Assembly: GCF_036013915.1 (NCBI RefSeq)
Contig: NZ_CP107899.1
Span: 5,270,001-5,334,000, forward strand
Reading direction: 5' to 3'
DNA length: 64,000 bases
DNA from: Streptomyces sp. NBC_00464
GTDB lineage: Bacteria > Actinomycetota > Actinomycetes > Streptomycetales > Streptomycetaceae
The notes under the pieces were generated by a model. The model had not been told where the DNA came from and did not search any database. It saw only the letters and a list, made by a program, of their open reading frames with translations. This document shows positions 19,986 through 28,781 of the stretch, one piece after another; within the stretch, counting starts at the first letter, position 1; each line of letters begins with the position of its first letter. The position numbers and the translations under genes are program-made.

Positions 19986-21038
19986 GTGAGGGACACACGA
20001 GAGAGCCGGCTGCTCCTGGTGCTGCTGATCGCCATCGCATTCGCCCTGATCACGGTGGACATCCGCGGCGGCGAGGAGTCACCGGTCGACGGCGCCCGGC
20101 AGGCCGCCGCCACCGTCTTCGGACCGGTGGAGAACGGCGTGGCGGCAGCGGTCGACCCGGTGGGCAACGCCATAGGGGCCGTACGCGCCTCCGGCGACCG
20201 CCACGACAAGATCGCCGCGCTGGAGAAGCAGAACGCCGAACTCAAGACGAGGCTCGGCAGCGACGACCGCAACCGCAGCCGGGTCCGCGAGCTCGACAAG
20301 ATGCTCAAGAAGTCGGACGCCGGCCAGTACGGCATCAAGGCCGCCGAAGTCATCGCCATAGGAGCGGCCCAGGGCTTCTCCTGGACGGTCACCATCGACG
20401 CCGGATCCAAGGACGGTCTCAAGCGCGACATGACCGTCCTCAACGGCGACGGACTCGTCGGCCGCGTCACCACCGTCGGCCCGGACACCGCCACGGTGCT
20501 CCTGGCCAACGACCCCGACTTCACCGTCGGCACCCGCATGGAGTCCACCGACGAACTCGGCTTCGCCACCGGCCAGGGCTCGCGCCCGCTGTCCGTCCAG
20601 TTCCTGAACGGCAAGGCCAAGGTCAAGAAGGGCGACCGCCTCGTCACCTTCGGCTCCAGCAAGGACAAGCCGTTCGTGCCCGGCGTCCCGGTCGGCGAGG
20701 TCGTCCGCGTCGACCCGTCCGGCGGCGACCTCACCCGGACCGTCTACGTCCGCCCGTACGTCGGCTTCACCAAGCTCGACATCGTCGGCATCGTCGTCCA
20801 GGCACCCCGCGAGGACCCCCGCGACACGGTGCTGCCGAAGAAGGCCGTCAAGCCGGCCAAGCCGAAGCCCACCCCGACCGTCACCGTCACCATCTCGCCC
20901 AACGGCGACATCGTCGACACCAGCGGCAACGTGGTCGGGAACATCCACCAGAGCACGAGTCCCAGCGGCAGCCCGGACCCGAACCCCAGTGGGAACGCCA
21001 CACCGAACGCCGACAACGCGGTAAACGAACAGAGGTAG
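19986..21038 (+). CDS. mreC: Rod shape-determining protein MreC
   Basis: A 350-residue protein: a short cytoplasmic start, one membrane helix (about 8-25), a coiled coil (about 70-110), then the beta-sandwich MreC domain to about 285. It forms a periplasmic-side scaffold connecting MreB/MreD to the wall synthases. The C-terminus is a Pro/Lys/Ser/Asn-rich linker-like tail (from about residue 290) that lies outside the conserved domain. GTG 19986 starts directly before the charged anchor MRDTRESR. mreD starts 11 bp downstream. Confidence 0.94.
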   Translation: MRDTRESRLLLVLLIAIAFALITVDIRGGEESPVDGARQAAATVFGPVENGVAAAVDPVGNAIGAVRASGDRHDKIAALEKQNAELKTRLGSDDRNRSRVRELDKMLKKSDAGQYGIKAAEVIAIGAAQGFSWTVTIDAGSKDGLKRDMTVLNGDGLVGRVTTVGPDTATVLLANDPDFTVGTRMESTDELGFATGQGSRPLSVQFLNGKAKVKKGDRLVTFGSSKDKPFVPGVPVGEVVRVDPSGGDLTRTVYVRPYVGFTKLDIVGIVVQAPREDPRDTVLPKKAVKPAKPKPTPTVTVTISPNGDIVDTSGNVVGNIHQSTSPSGSPDPNPSGNATPNADNAVNEQR

Positions 21039-21049
21039 AGCTGATCCCC

Positions 21050-21715
21050 ATGCGTGTCAACCGGACTCTGCTCTCCATCGCTCTGGTCGTGATCGCCCTC
21101 GTCGTCCAGGTATCCGTACTCGCCCGGCTCCAGCTCCCCGGCGCCGTGCCCGACCTGCTGCTCATGGTCGTCGTCGGCCTGGCCCTGGTGTACGGGCACG
21201 TCAGCGGGGCCCTCATCGGTTTCGGCGCGGGCCTCCTCGCCGACCTGGCACCCCCGGCCGACCACGCCGCCGGACGCTACGCCCTGGTGCTCTGCGTCAT
21301 CGGCTACCTCGCCGGACTGGCCAGGCCCGAGAACGGGCAGCTCAAGTCCGCCTTCGTCCCGATGGCCGTGGTCGTCGCGGCGGCGATCGGATCGACCCTG
21401 CTCTACGCGGGCGTCGGCGCGCTCGTCGGCGACACGGCCGCCCGCCATGTGGGCCTGGGCAGCCTGCTGTTCACCGCGGCCGTCTACGACCTGCTCCTCG
21501 CGCCGTTCACCGTTCCGCTGATCATGGCGATCGCCAGACGCACGGTGAACGACCCGCTCACCGAGTCCTCCTCCGGCCGAGGCGACGCCGCGGCCGGCTG
21601 GCTCGCCGCGGGCACCGGGCTCCGGATCGGCAGCCAGCGCGGCGGACTGCGCGTCAAGGCCGCCCGCAACCGCGCCGCACGCGCCGGACGGATCAAGGGA
21701 GTCAAGCGACTGTGA
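21050..21715 (+). CDS. mreD: Rod shape-determining protein MreD
   Basis: A 221-residue membrane protein with five or six hydrophobic segments in residues 1-165, as in MreD. A basic C-terminal cytoplasmic tail (RVKAARNRAARAGRIKGVKR) extends past the last helix and is longer than in E. coli. It partners MreC and the elongation synthases. The ATG at 21050 begins eleven bases after the mreC stop; the preceding GAGGTAGAG supplies a ribosome site. The much longer open frame reading in from upstream is antisense or out-of-frame noise over mreB and mreC. Confidence 0.93.
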   Translation: MRVNRTLLSIALVVIALVVQVSVLARLQLPGAVPDLLLMVVVGLALVYGHVSGALIGFGAGLLADLAPPADHAAGRYALVLCVIGYLAGLARPENGQLKSAFVPMAVVVAAAIGSTLLYAGVGALVGDTAARHVGLGSLLFTAAVYDLLLAPFTVPLIMAIARRTVNDPLTESSSGRGDAAAGWLAAGTGLRIGSQRGGLRVKAARNRAARAGRIKGVKRL

Positions 21716-21776
21716 CCCTGCATGACCCGGGGACCGCCCACCGCGCCCCCAGCCCGACCACCACCGGGGGCGCCCC

Positions 21777-23942
21777 GTGACCAACATCCCGGAGACGGGC
21801 CGGACCCAGCGGGTCCAGATCCGTCTCATCGTCATCCAGGTCCTCGTCTTCTCCCTGCTGCTCACCCTCGGCGGCCGCCTCTGGTACCTCCAGATCCGCA
21901 ACGGCCAGGAGTACTCCGACGAGGCGAAGAACAACCACGTCCAGCAGGTCGTCCAGCCCGCCGCCCGCGGCTCCATCCTCGACGCCCGTGGCGTACCCCT
22001 CGCCGACAACGAGACCCGCCTCGTCGTCTCCGCCAGCCGCACCGAGCTGCTGAAGATGGACGACGACGGCAAGAGCGTCCTGACCCGGCTCGCCGGCGTC
22101 CTCGACATGAAGCCCAAGGACGTCCTCGACAAGGTCCGGCTCTGCGACGCGAAGACCCCGCAGCCCTGCTGGAACGGCTCGCCCTACCAGCCGATCCCGG
22201 TCACCGACGAGGCCACCACCCAGCAGGCCCTCCAGATCCGCGAACGCGCGGAGGACTTCCCCGGCATCACCGCCGAGCCCACCGCCGTCCGCCGCTACGC
22301 CGCCCCCGGCAAGGCCAACACCGCCCAGGTCCTCGGCTATCTCTCGCCCGTCACCGACGACGAGATCACCAAGGCCCAGGACAGCGACTCGCCCTACCTC
22401 CGCTCCGACCAGGTCGGCCGCTCCGGCCTGGAGCGCACGTACGACAAGGAACTGCGCGGCAAGGCGGGCGTCACCCGCTACGAGGTCGACAACCTCGGCC
22501 GGGTCATCGGCCAGGCCAAGAACGACGAGGCGGAGCCCGGCGCCAGCGTCGTCACCTCCATCGACGCCCGCGTCCAGGCCGTCGCCGAGTACGAGCTCAA
22601 CCAGGCCATGAAGGTGGCCCGTACCGAGTTCGACACCAACACCGGCGAGAACTACAAGGCCGACTCCGGCGCCGTCGTCGTCATGGAGGCCAAGACCGGC
22701 CGGGTCGTCTCCATGGCCTCCCTGCCCAGCTACGACCCCAACGCCTGGGTCGGCGGCATCTCCGGCAAGGACTACGCCAAGCTCACCGGAAAGAACTCCA
22801 ACTTCCCGCTGCTGAACCGGGCCATCCAGGGCCAGGCCGCACCCGGCTCCATCTTCAAGGTCATCTCCTCCACCGCCGCGGTCAACGCCGGGTACCCCTT
22901 CGACGGGAACTACCCCTGCCCCAGCTCGTACTCCATCGGCGGCCAGACCTTCAAGAACTTCGAGTCCCAGGGCTACGGCAGCATCACCATCGGCCGCGCC
23001 CTCGAAGTCTCCTGCGACACCGTGTACTACGGCCTCGCACACAAGGAGTGGCAGAAGGACGGCGGGAACAACCCCAAGAAGAACCCCAACGACTGGTTCT
23101 ACAAGACCGCCCACCAGTTCGGCCTCGGCAAGGAGACCGGCATCGACCTCCCCAACGAGGTCAGCGGCCGCGTCCCGGACCGCGAGTGGAAGAAGAACTT
23201 CGCCAAGGCCAACCACGACGCCTGGTGCAAGCAGGGCAAGAAGGGCGGCACGTACGTCGAGCAGATCGCGTACGAGAACTGCCTCGAAGGCGACAGGATG
23301 CGCGCCGGTGACTCCGTCAACTACTCGATCGGCCAGGGCGACACCCTCGTCACCCCGATCCAGATGGCGACCATCTACGCGGCCATCTCCAACGGCGGCA
23401 CCCTCTACGACCCCACCGTCGGCAAGGCGATCGTCAGCGGCGACGGCAGGACCGTCCAGGAGATCGAGCCCACGTCGCACGGCAAGCTCCCCTTCACCAA
23501 GAAGACGCGCAACGAAATAGACGAAGCCCTCGCGGGTGTCGCGACCCGCGGCTCCGCCGCCTGGCGATTCGGCGGCTGGCCGCAGGACAAGATCCCGATG
23601 CACGCCAAGACGGGTACGGCCGAGGTCTACGGCAAGCAGACGACCTCCTGGTTCGCCACGTACACCAAGGACTACTCGATCGTCATGACGATCTCCCAGG
23701 GTGGTACGGGTTCCGGCGCGTCCGGGCCCGCCGTCCGCAACATCTACAACGCCCTCTACGGCCTCGACGCCTCGGGCAAGCAGGACCTCAAGAAGGCCCT
23801 GCTGCCGACCCCGCAGAAGTCGCTGCCGAAGATCCAGACGGACGGCACCATCGACGCCCCGAAGATCAAGCCGTACGACCCGAACTCGCAGAAGCCGCCG
23901 ACCGAGCAGACGCTCGCCGCGGTCCTGGGGAGGCGCGACTGA
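21777..23942 (+). CDS. pbp2: Penicillin-binding protein 2 (elongation/spore-wall transpeptidase)
   Basis: A 721-residue class B PBP. It has an N-terminal membrane anchor (about 19-38), a dimerisation domain, then a transpeptidase domain with the serine motif SIFK near 359, SVN near 513 and KTGT near 611. It cross-links peptidoglycan together with the SEDS polymerase encoded immediately downstream; the two genes overlap in an ATGA. The start is GTG at 21777. The C-terminal tail after KTGT is about 100 residues, rich in Lys and Pro, and probably flexible. Confidence 0.95.
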   Translation: MTNIPETGRTQRVQIRLIVIQVLVFSLLLTLGGRLWYLQIRNGQEYSDEAKNNHVQQVVQPAARGSILDARGVPLADNETRLVVSASRTELLKMDDDGKSVLTRLAGVLDMKPKDVLDKVRLCDAKTPQPCWNGSPYQPIPVTDEATTQQALQIRERAEDFPGITAEPTAVRRYAAPGKANTAQVLGYLSPVTDDEITKAQDSDSPYLRSDQVGRSGLERTYDKELRGKAGVTRYEVDNLGRVIGQAKNDEAEPGASVVTSIDARVQAVAEYELNQAMKVARTEFDTNTGENYKADSGAVVVMEAKTGRVVSMASLPSYDPNAWVGGISGKDYAKLTGKNSNFPLLNRAIQGQAAPGSIFKVISSTAAVNAGYPFDGNYPCPSSYSIGGQTFKNFESQGYGSITIGRALEVSCDTVYYGLAHKEWQKDGGNNPKKNPNDWFYKTAHQFGLGKETGIDLPNEVSGRVPDREWKKNFAKANHDAWCKQGKKGGTYVEQIAYENCLEGDRMRAGDSVNYSIGQGDTLVTPIQMATIYAAISNGGTLYDPTVGKAIVSGDGRTVQEIEPTSHGKLPFTKKTRNEIDEALAGVATRGSAAWRFGGWPQDKIPMHAKTGTAEVYGKQTTSWFATYTKDYSIVMTISQGGTGSGASGPAVRNIYNALYGLDASGKQDLKKALLPTPQKSLPKIQTDGTIDAPKIKPYDPNSQKPPTEQTLAAVLGRRD

Positions 23943-25132
23943 TGGCCGGCTTCTCCGTCCAGCGGTACGCCCCCGAGCGCTCCACCTGGGGCAGGCTCAC
24001 CGCCCGCGACTCCGTCGTGCGCCGCCTCGACTGGCCGCTGCTCGGCTCGGCGATCGCGCTCTCGTTCATCGGCTCGCTGCTCGTCTGGTCGGCGACCCGG
24101 GGACGTGACTCGCTCACCCACGGCGACCCGTACTACTTCCTCTTCCGCCACGCCCTCAACACGGGCATCGGCATCGCCCTGATGATCGGGACGATCTGGC
24201 TCGGCCACCGGACCCTGCGCGGCGCCGTACCGATCCTGTACGGCCTGTCCGTCGTCCTCGTGATGGCGGTCCTCACCCCGCTCGGCACCACCGTCAACGG
24301 CGCCCACGCCTGGATCCTGCTGCCCGGCGGCTTCTCCCTGCAGCCCTCCGAGTTCACCAAGATCACCATCATTCTCGGCATGGCGATGCTGCTCGCCGCC
24401 CGCGTCGACGCGGGCGACCAACTGCACCCCGACCACCGGACCGTCGCCAAGGCCCTCGGCCTGGCGGCGCTCCCGATGGCGGTCGTCATGGGAATGCCGG
24501 ACCTCGGGTCCGTGATGGTGATGGTCATCATCGTGCTCGGCGTACTGCTGGCCTCCGGGGCGTCGAACCGCTGGGTCTTCGGAATCCTCGGCGCGGGCGT
24601 CGCCGGAGCCGTCGCCATCTGGCAGCTCGGACTGCTCGACGACTACCAGATCGCCCGGTTCGCCGCCTTCGCCAACCCGGCGCTCGACCCGGCCGGCGTC
24701 GGCTACAACACCAACCAGGCCCGCATCGCCATCGGCTCCGGCGGCCTCTCCGGCACCGGCCTCTTCCAGGGCACCCAGACCACCGGCCAGTTCGTCCCCG
24801 AGCAGCAGACCGACTTCGTCTTCACCGTCGCCGGTGAGGAACTCGGCTTCCTCGGCGCCGGACTCATCCTGGTCCTGCTCGGCGTCGTCCTGTGGCGTGC
24901 CTGCCGCATCGCCCGCGAGACCACCGAGCTCTACGGCACGATCGTCGCCGCCGGAATCATCGCCTGGTTCGCCTTCCAGGCCTTCGAGAACATCGGCATG
25001 ACGCTCGGCATCATGCCGGTCGCCGGACTGCCACTGCCGTTCGTCTCCTACGGAGGCTCCTCGATGTTCGCCGTCTGGGTGGCCATCGGACTGCTCCAGT
25101 CGATCAGGGTGCAACGGCCGATAACGGCCTGA
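23942..25132 (+). CDS. sfr: SEDS-family peptidoglycan polymerase RodA/Sfr
   Basis: A 396-residue polytopic protein with about ten membrane segments and the SEDS signature near the C-terminus (MPVAGLPLPFVSYGGSS). SEDS proteins polymerise lipid II into glycan strands as partners of class B PBPs. The start codon overlaps the stop of pbp2, suggesting translational coupling and a fixed ratio. In S. coelicolor this gene is called sfr and belongs to the mre cluster involved in spore wall synthesis (from memory). The first 30 residues are hydrophilic and basic. Confidence 0.94.
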   Translation: MAGFSVQRYAPERSTWGRLTARDSVVRRLDWPLLGSAIALSFIGSLLVWSATRGRDSLTHGDPYYFLFRHALNTGIGIALMIGTIWLGHRTLRGAVPILYGLSVVLVMAVLTPLGTTVNGAHAWILLPGGFSLQPSEFTKITIILGMAMLLAARVDAGDQLHPDHRTVAKALGLAALPMAVVMGMPDLGSVMVMVIIVLGVLLASGASNRWVFGILGAGVAGAVAIWQLGLLDDYQIARFAAFANPALDPAGVGYNTNQARIAIGSGGLSGTGLFQGTQTTGQFVPEQQTDFVFTVAGEELGFLGAGLILVLLGVVLWRACRIARETTELYGTIVAAGIIAWFAFQAFENIGMTLGIMPVAGLPLPFVSYGGSSMFAVWVAIGLLQSIRVQRPITA

Positions 25133-25183
25133 GCCGTCGCGGGCCCACTGCCCATCCGCGTACATCACGTCTAGATTCGATTC

Positions 25184-26704
25184 ATGGCGGACTCGAAGCG
25201 CGAGATCGAGCGGAAGTACGAAGCCACCGACGCCACCCGGCTGCCCGACCTGAGCCGGGTGGCCGGGGTCGCGGCCGTCGAGCACCACGGTGTCAGCGAA
25301 CTCGACGCCGTCTACTACGACACCGAGGACCTCCGGCTCGCCGCCGACAGCCTCACCCTGCGCCGCCGCACCGGGGGCGCCGATGCCGGCTGGCACCTCA
25401 AATTCCCGGTCGCCTCCGGCATCCGCGACGAGATCAGGGCCCCGCTCTCCGACACCCTGCCCCCGGACCTGGCCGGCCTCGTCCGCTCCCGGGTCCGCGA
25501 CACCGCCCTCGTCCCCGTCGTCCGGCTCCGCTCCGCCCGTGACGTCCACCTGCTCAACGGCCCGGACGGCGAACCGCTCGCCGAACTCAGCGTCGACGCG
25601 GTCCGGGCCGAACGCCTCCACGGAGGCAGCCGCAGCACCGCCTGGACCGAGATCGAGGTCGAACTCGCCGACGACGGCGACCCCGCCCTCCTCGACGTCG
25701 TCGAACGGCGACTGCGCAAGGCCGGGATACGGCCCTCCGCAGCCCCCTCCAAACTGTCCCGCGCCCTGGCCGAGACCTCCCCGAAGAGGAAACGGCAACG
25801 GGAACACGCCGCGCCCCCGCACACCGCGGGCGACCACGTCCTCGCCTACGTACGCCACCAGATCACCGCGATCGTCGCCCTCGACCCGGCCGTGCGCCGG
25901 GGCCTGCCCGACTCCGTGCACCGGATGCGGGTCGCCACCCGCAGGCTCCGCAGCGCGCTCCGCACCTACCGCAAGGTCCTCGACCGGACGGTCACCGACC
26001 CCGTCGGCGAGGAGCTGAAATGGCTCGCGGCGGAACTCGGCGTCGACCGCGACCAGGAGGTCCTCGACGCCCGCCTGCGCACCCGGCTCGACGGCCTGCC
26101 CCGCACCCTGGTCCTCGGCCCGGTCCGCGCCCGGCTGCGGATCTGGTCCACGGCCCGCCGCAGCGGCTCCCGCCGCCGTACCGTCGCGGTACTCGACGGC
26201 GCCCGCTACCTCACGCTCCTGCACACCCTGGACGCGCTCCTCGCCGACCCGCCCCTGCTGCCCGCCTCCGCCGACCCGCCCGGCAAGGCGCTCGCCCGCG
26301 CCGCGCACAAGGACCACAAACGCCTCGCCACCCGGCTCGCCCACGCCCTGGAACACCCGCCGGGCCCGGACCGCGACGCCGCCCTGCACGACGCCCGCAA
26401 GGCGGCGAAACGCGCACGCTACGCGGCGGAGGCGGCCCGCCCCGCCCTCGGCAGACCGGCCCGCAGAGCCGTCAAGCGGCTCAAGGCCGTCCAGGGCGTC
26501 CTCGGCGACCACCAGGACAGCGTGGTCGCCCGTGAGGCCCTGCGCGCCCTCGCCGTCCAGGCCCATGCGGCGGGGGAGTCCTCGTTCACCTGGGGACTGC
26601 TGTACGGGCAGGAGGAGGCGACGGCCGCGGCACGCGAGCGGGAACTGCCCGGGGTGTGGGCGCGCGCTTCCCGTGCGGAAATCCGGGCGGCGTCCGGAGG
26701 CTGA
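25184..26704 (+). CDS. CYTH-CHAD domain protein (polyphosphate/triphosphate-associated)
   Basis: A 506-residue protein. Residues 1-200 form a CYTH (triphosphate tunnel) domain with the hallmark EIERK at 7-11 (ExExK). Residues 215-500 form a CHAD domain, a helical module rich in conserved His and Arg (for example VHRMRVATRRLRSALR and HDARKAAKRARYAAE). CYTH enzymes hydrolyse inorganic tri- or polyphosphate, and CHAD binds polyphosphate. Fusions of the two are widespread in actinobacteria. The ATG at 25184 begins 51 bp after rodA; it could be read through from the mre operon or have its own promoter. Confidence 0.9.
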   Translation: MADSKREIERKYEATDATRLPDLSRVAGVAAVEHHGVSELDAVYYDTEDLRLAADSLTLRRRTGGADAGWHLKFPVASGIRDEIRAPLSDTLPPDLAGLVRSRVRDTALVPVVRLRSARDVHLLNGPDGEPLAELSVDAVRAERLHGGSRSTAWTEIEVELADDGDPALLDVVERRLRKAGIRPSAAPSKLSRALAETSPKRKRQREHAAPPHTAGDHVLAYVRHQITAIVALDPAVRRGLPDSVHRMRVATRRLRSALRTYRKVLDRTVTDPVGEELKWLAAELGVDRDQEVLDARLRTRLDGLPRTLVLGPVRARLRIWSTARRSGSRRRTVAVLDGARYLTLLHTLDALLADPPLLPASADPPGKALARAAHKDHKRLATRLAHALEHPPGPDRDAALHDARKAAKRARYAAEAARPALGRPARRAVKRLKAVQGVLGDHQDSVVAREALRALAVQAHAAGESSFTWGLLYGQEEATAAARERELPGVWARASRAEIRAASGG

Positions 26705-26754
26705 GCAGCGCGGTACGCTGGATGGTCACCCCTGCCAGCTCTCGAAAGTTCGCG

Positions 26755-28680
26755 ATGTCTGTCGATTCGGTCTTCCCACAGCTCGAAGCTCTGCTCCCGC
26801 ATGTGCAGAAGCCCATCCAGTACGTCGGCGGTGAGCTGAACTCCACCGTCAAACCGTGGGACGAATGCGACGTCCGCTGGGCCCTCATGTACCCCGATGC
26901 GTACGAGGTCGGACTGCCCAACCAGGGCGTCATGATCCTTTACGAGGTACTCAACGAGCGTCAGGGCGTCCTCGCCGAGCGCACCTACAGCGTCTGGCCG
27001 GACCTCGAAGCGCTGATGCGCGAGCACAAGGTGCCGCAGTTCACCGTGGACGGTCACCGCCCGGTCAAGGCGTTCGACGTCTTCGGGCTGAGCTTCTCCA
27101 CCGAGCTCGGCTACACCAACATGCTCACCGCCCTGGACCTGGCCGGCATCCCGCTCTCCGCCAAGGACCGCGGCCTCGACGACCCGATCGTGCTCGCCGG
27201 CGGCCATGCCGCGTTCAACCCCGAGCCGATCGCGGAGTTCATCGACTGCGCGGTCATCGGCGACGGCGAACAGGCGGTCCTGGAGATCACCGAGATCGTC
27301 CGCGCCTGGAAGGCCGAAGGCCGCCCCGGCGGCCGCGAGGAGGTGCTGTTCCGCCTCGCGAAGACGGGTGGCGTCTACGTCCCCGGCTTCTACGACGTCG
27401 AATACCTCCCGGACGGCCGCATCGGCCGCATGGTGCCGAACAAGTCGGGCGTGCCGTGGCGCGTGTCCAAGCACACCGTCATGGACCTCGACGAGTGGCC
27501 CTACCCCAAGCAGCCCCTGGTCCCGCTCGCCGAGACGGTGCACGAGCGGATGTCCGTGGAGATCTTCCGCGGCTGCACCCGCGGCTGCCGTTTCTGCCAG
27601 GCCGGCATGATCACGCGCCCCGTTCGGGAGCGAAGCATCACCGGCATCGGCGACATGGTGGAGAAGGGGCTCAAGGCGACAGGCTTCGAGGAGGTGGGTC
27701 TGCTCTCGCTCTCCTCCGCGGACCACACCGAGATCGGTGAGATCGCCAAGGGCCTCGCAGACCGCTACACCGAGGACAAGATCGGCCTCTCGCTGCCCTC
27801 CACCCGCGTCGACGCGTTCAACGTGGACCTGGCCAACGAGCTGACCCGCAACGGCCGCCGCTCCGGTCTCACCTTCGCCCCCGAGGGCGGCTCCGAGCGC
27901 ATGCGCAAGGTCATCAACAAGATGGTCTCGGAGGAGGACCTGATCCGTACGGTCTCCACCGCGTACGGCAACGGCTGGCGTCAGGTGAAGCTGTACTTCA
28001 TGTGCGGCCTGCCCACCGAGACCGACGAGGACGTCCTCCAGATCGGCGACATGGCGGTCAAGGTCATCGCCAAGGGCCGCGAGGTCTCCGGACAGAACGA
28101 CATCCGCTGCACCGTCTCCATCGGCGGTTTCGTGCCCAAGCCGCACACCCCGTTCCAGTGGGCCCCGCAGCTCAGCGCCGAGGAGACCGACGCCCGGCTG
28201 ACCAAGCTCCGCGACAAGATCCGCGGCGACAAGAAGTACGGCCGTTCGATCGGCTTCCGCTACCACGACGGCAAGCCCGGCATCGTCGAGGGCCTGCTCT
28301 CCCGCGGTGACCGCCGCGTCGGCTCCGTCATCCGGGCCGTCTACGAGGCCGGCGGCCGCTTCGACGGCTGGCGCGAGTACTTCAGCTACGACCTGTGGAT
28401 GAAGAGCGCCGAGAAGACGCTGCCCGACTTCGGTGTGGACGTCGACTGGTACACGACTCGCGAGCGGACCTACGAGGAGGTCCTGCCCTGGGACCACCTG
28501 GACTCCGGTCTCGACAAGGACTGGCTCTGGGAGGACTGGCAGGACTCGCTCGACGAGACCGAGGTCGAGGACTGCCGCTGGACGCCGTGCTTCGACTGTG
28601 GAGTTTGTCCCCAAATGGACACCAGTATCCAGATCGGCCCGACAGGAAAGAAGCTCCTGCCGCTGACGGTCGTGAAGTAG
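26755..28680 (+). CDS. B12-binding/radical SAM protein, TIGR03960 family
   Basis: A 641-residue protein. Residues 1-250 look like a B12-binding-like Rossmann region, followed by a radical SAM domain with its iron-sulfur ligands in CTRGCRFC (Cys274, 278, 281). It ends with CFDCGVC near the C-terminus, possibly a second metal site. It fits TIGR03960, whose members often act with, or are fused to, a DUF2344 domain; here that partner is a separate gene 1.4 kb downstream. The substrate is unknown. ATG 26755 was chosen from the conserved start MSVDSVFPQLE; the ribosome site is weak and ATG 26722 is possible. Confidence 0.88.
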   Translation: MSVDSVFPQLEALLPHVQKPIQYVGGELNSTVKPWDECDVRWALMYPDAYEVGLPNQGVMILYEVLNERQGVLAERTYSVWPDLEALMREHKVPQFTVDGHRPVKAFDVFGLSFSTELGYTNMLTALDLAGIPLSAKDRGLDDPIVLAGGHAAFNPEPIAEFIDCAVIGDGEQAVLEITEIVRAWKAEGRPGGREEVLFRLAKTGGVYVPGFYDVEYLPDGRIGRMVPNKSGVPWRVSKHTVMDLDEWPYPKQPLVPLAETVHERMSVEIFRGCTRGCRFCQAGMITRPVRERSITGIGDMVEKGLKATGFEEVGLLSLSSADHTEIGEIAKGLADRYTEDKIGLSLPSTRVDAFNVDLANELTRNGRRSGLTFAPEGGSERMRKVINKMVSEEDLIRTVSTAYGNGWRQVKLYFMCGLPTETDEDVLQIGDMAVKVIAKGREVSGQNDIRCTVSIGGFVPKPHTPFQWAPQLSAEETDARLTKLRDKIRGDKKYGRSIGFRYHDGKPGIVEGLLSRGDRRVGSVIRAVYEAGGRFDGWREYFSYDLWMKSAEKTLPDFGVDVDWYTTRERTYEEVLPWDHLDSGLDKDWLWEDWQDSLDETEVEDCRWTPCFDCGVCPQMDTSIQIGPTGKKLLPLTVVK

Positions 28681-28730
28681 ATCCGCTGACATGACACCGC
28701 CCGGCTCCTGCCGGGTGACATCTCGGTGAC

Positions 28731-28767
28731 GAAGGCCCGGTCGGGGGAAACCCCCGGCCGGGCCTTC
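28731..28767 (+). terminator. Terminator after the radical SAM gene
   Basis: Stem GAAGGCCCGG and CGGGGG pairs with CCCCCG and CCGGGCCTTC around an AAA loop, with one internal mismatch. It means the downstream gene probably has its own promoter. Confidence 0.75.
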
Positions 28768-28781
28768 GCGTCCTGAGGTGC

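Noticed and set aside
23756..26566. A 936-codon minus-strand frame over pbp2, rodA and the CYTH-CHAD gene
   Set aside because: Spans three well-supported genes on the other strand and has no recognisable domain.
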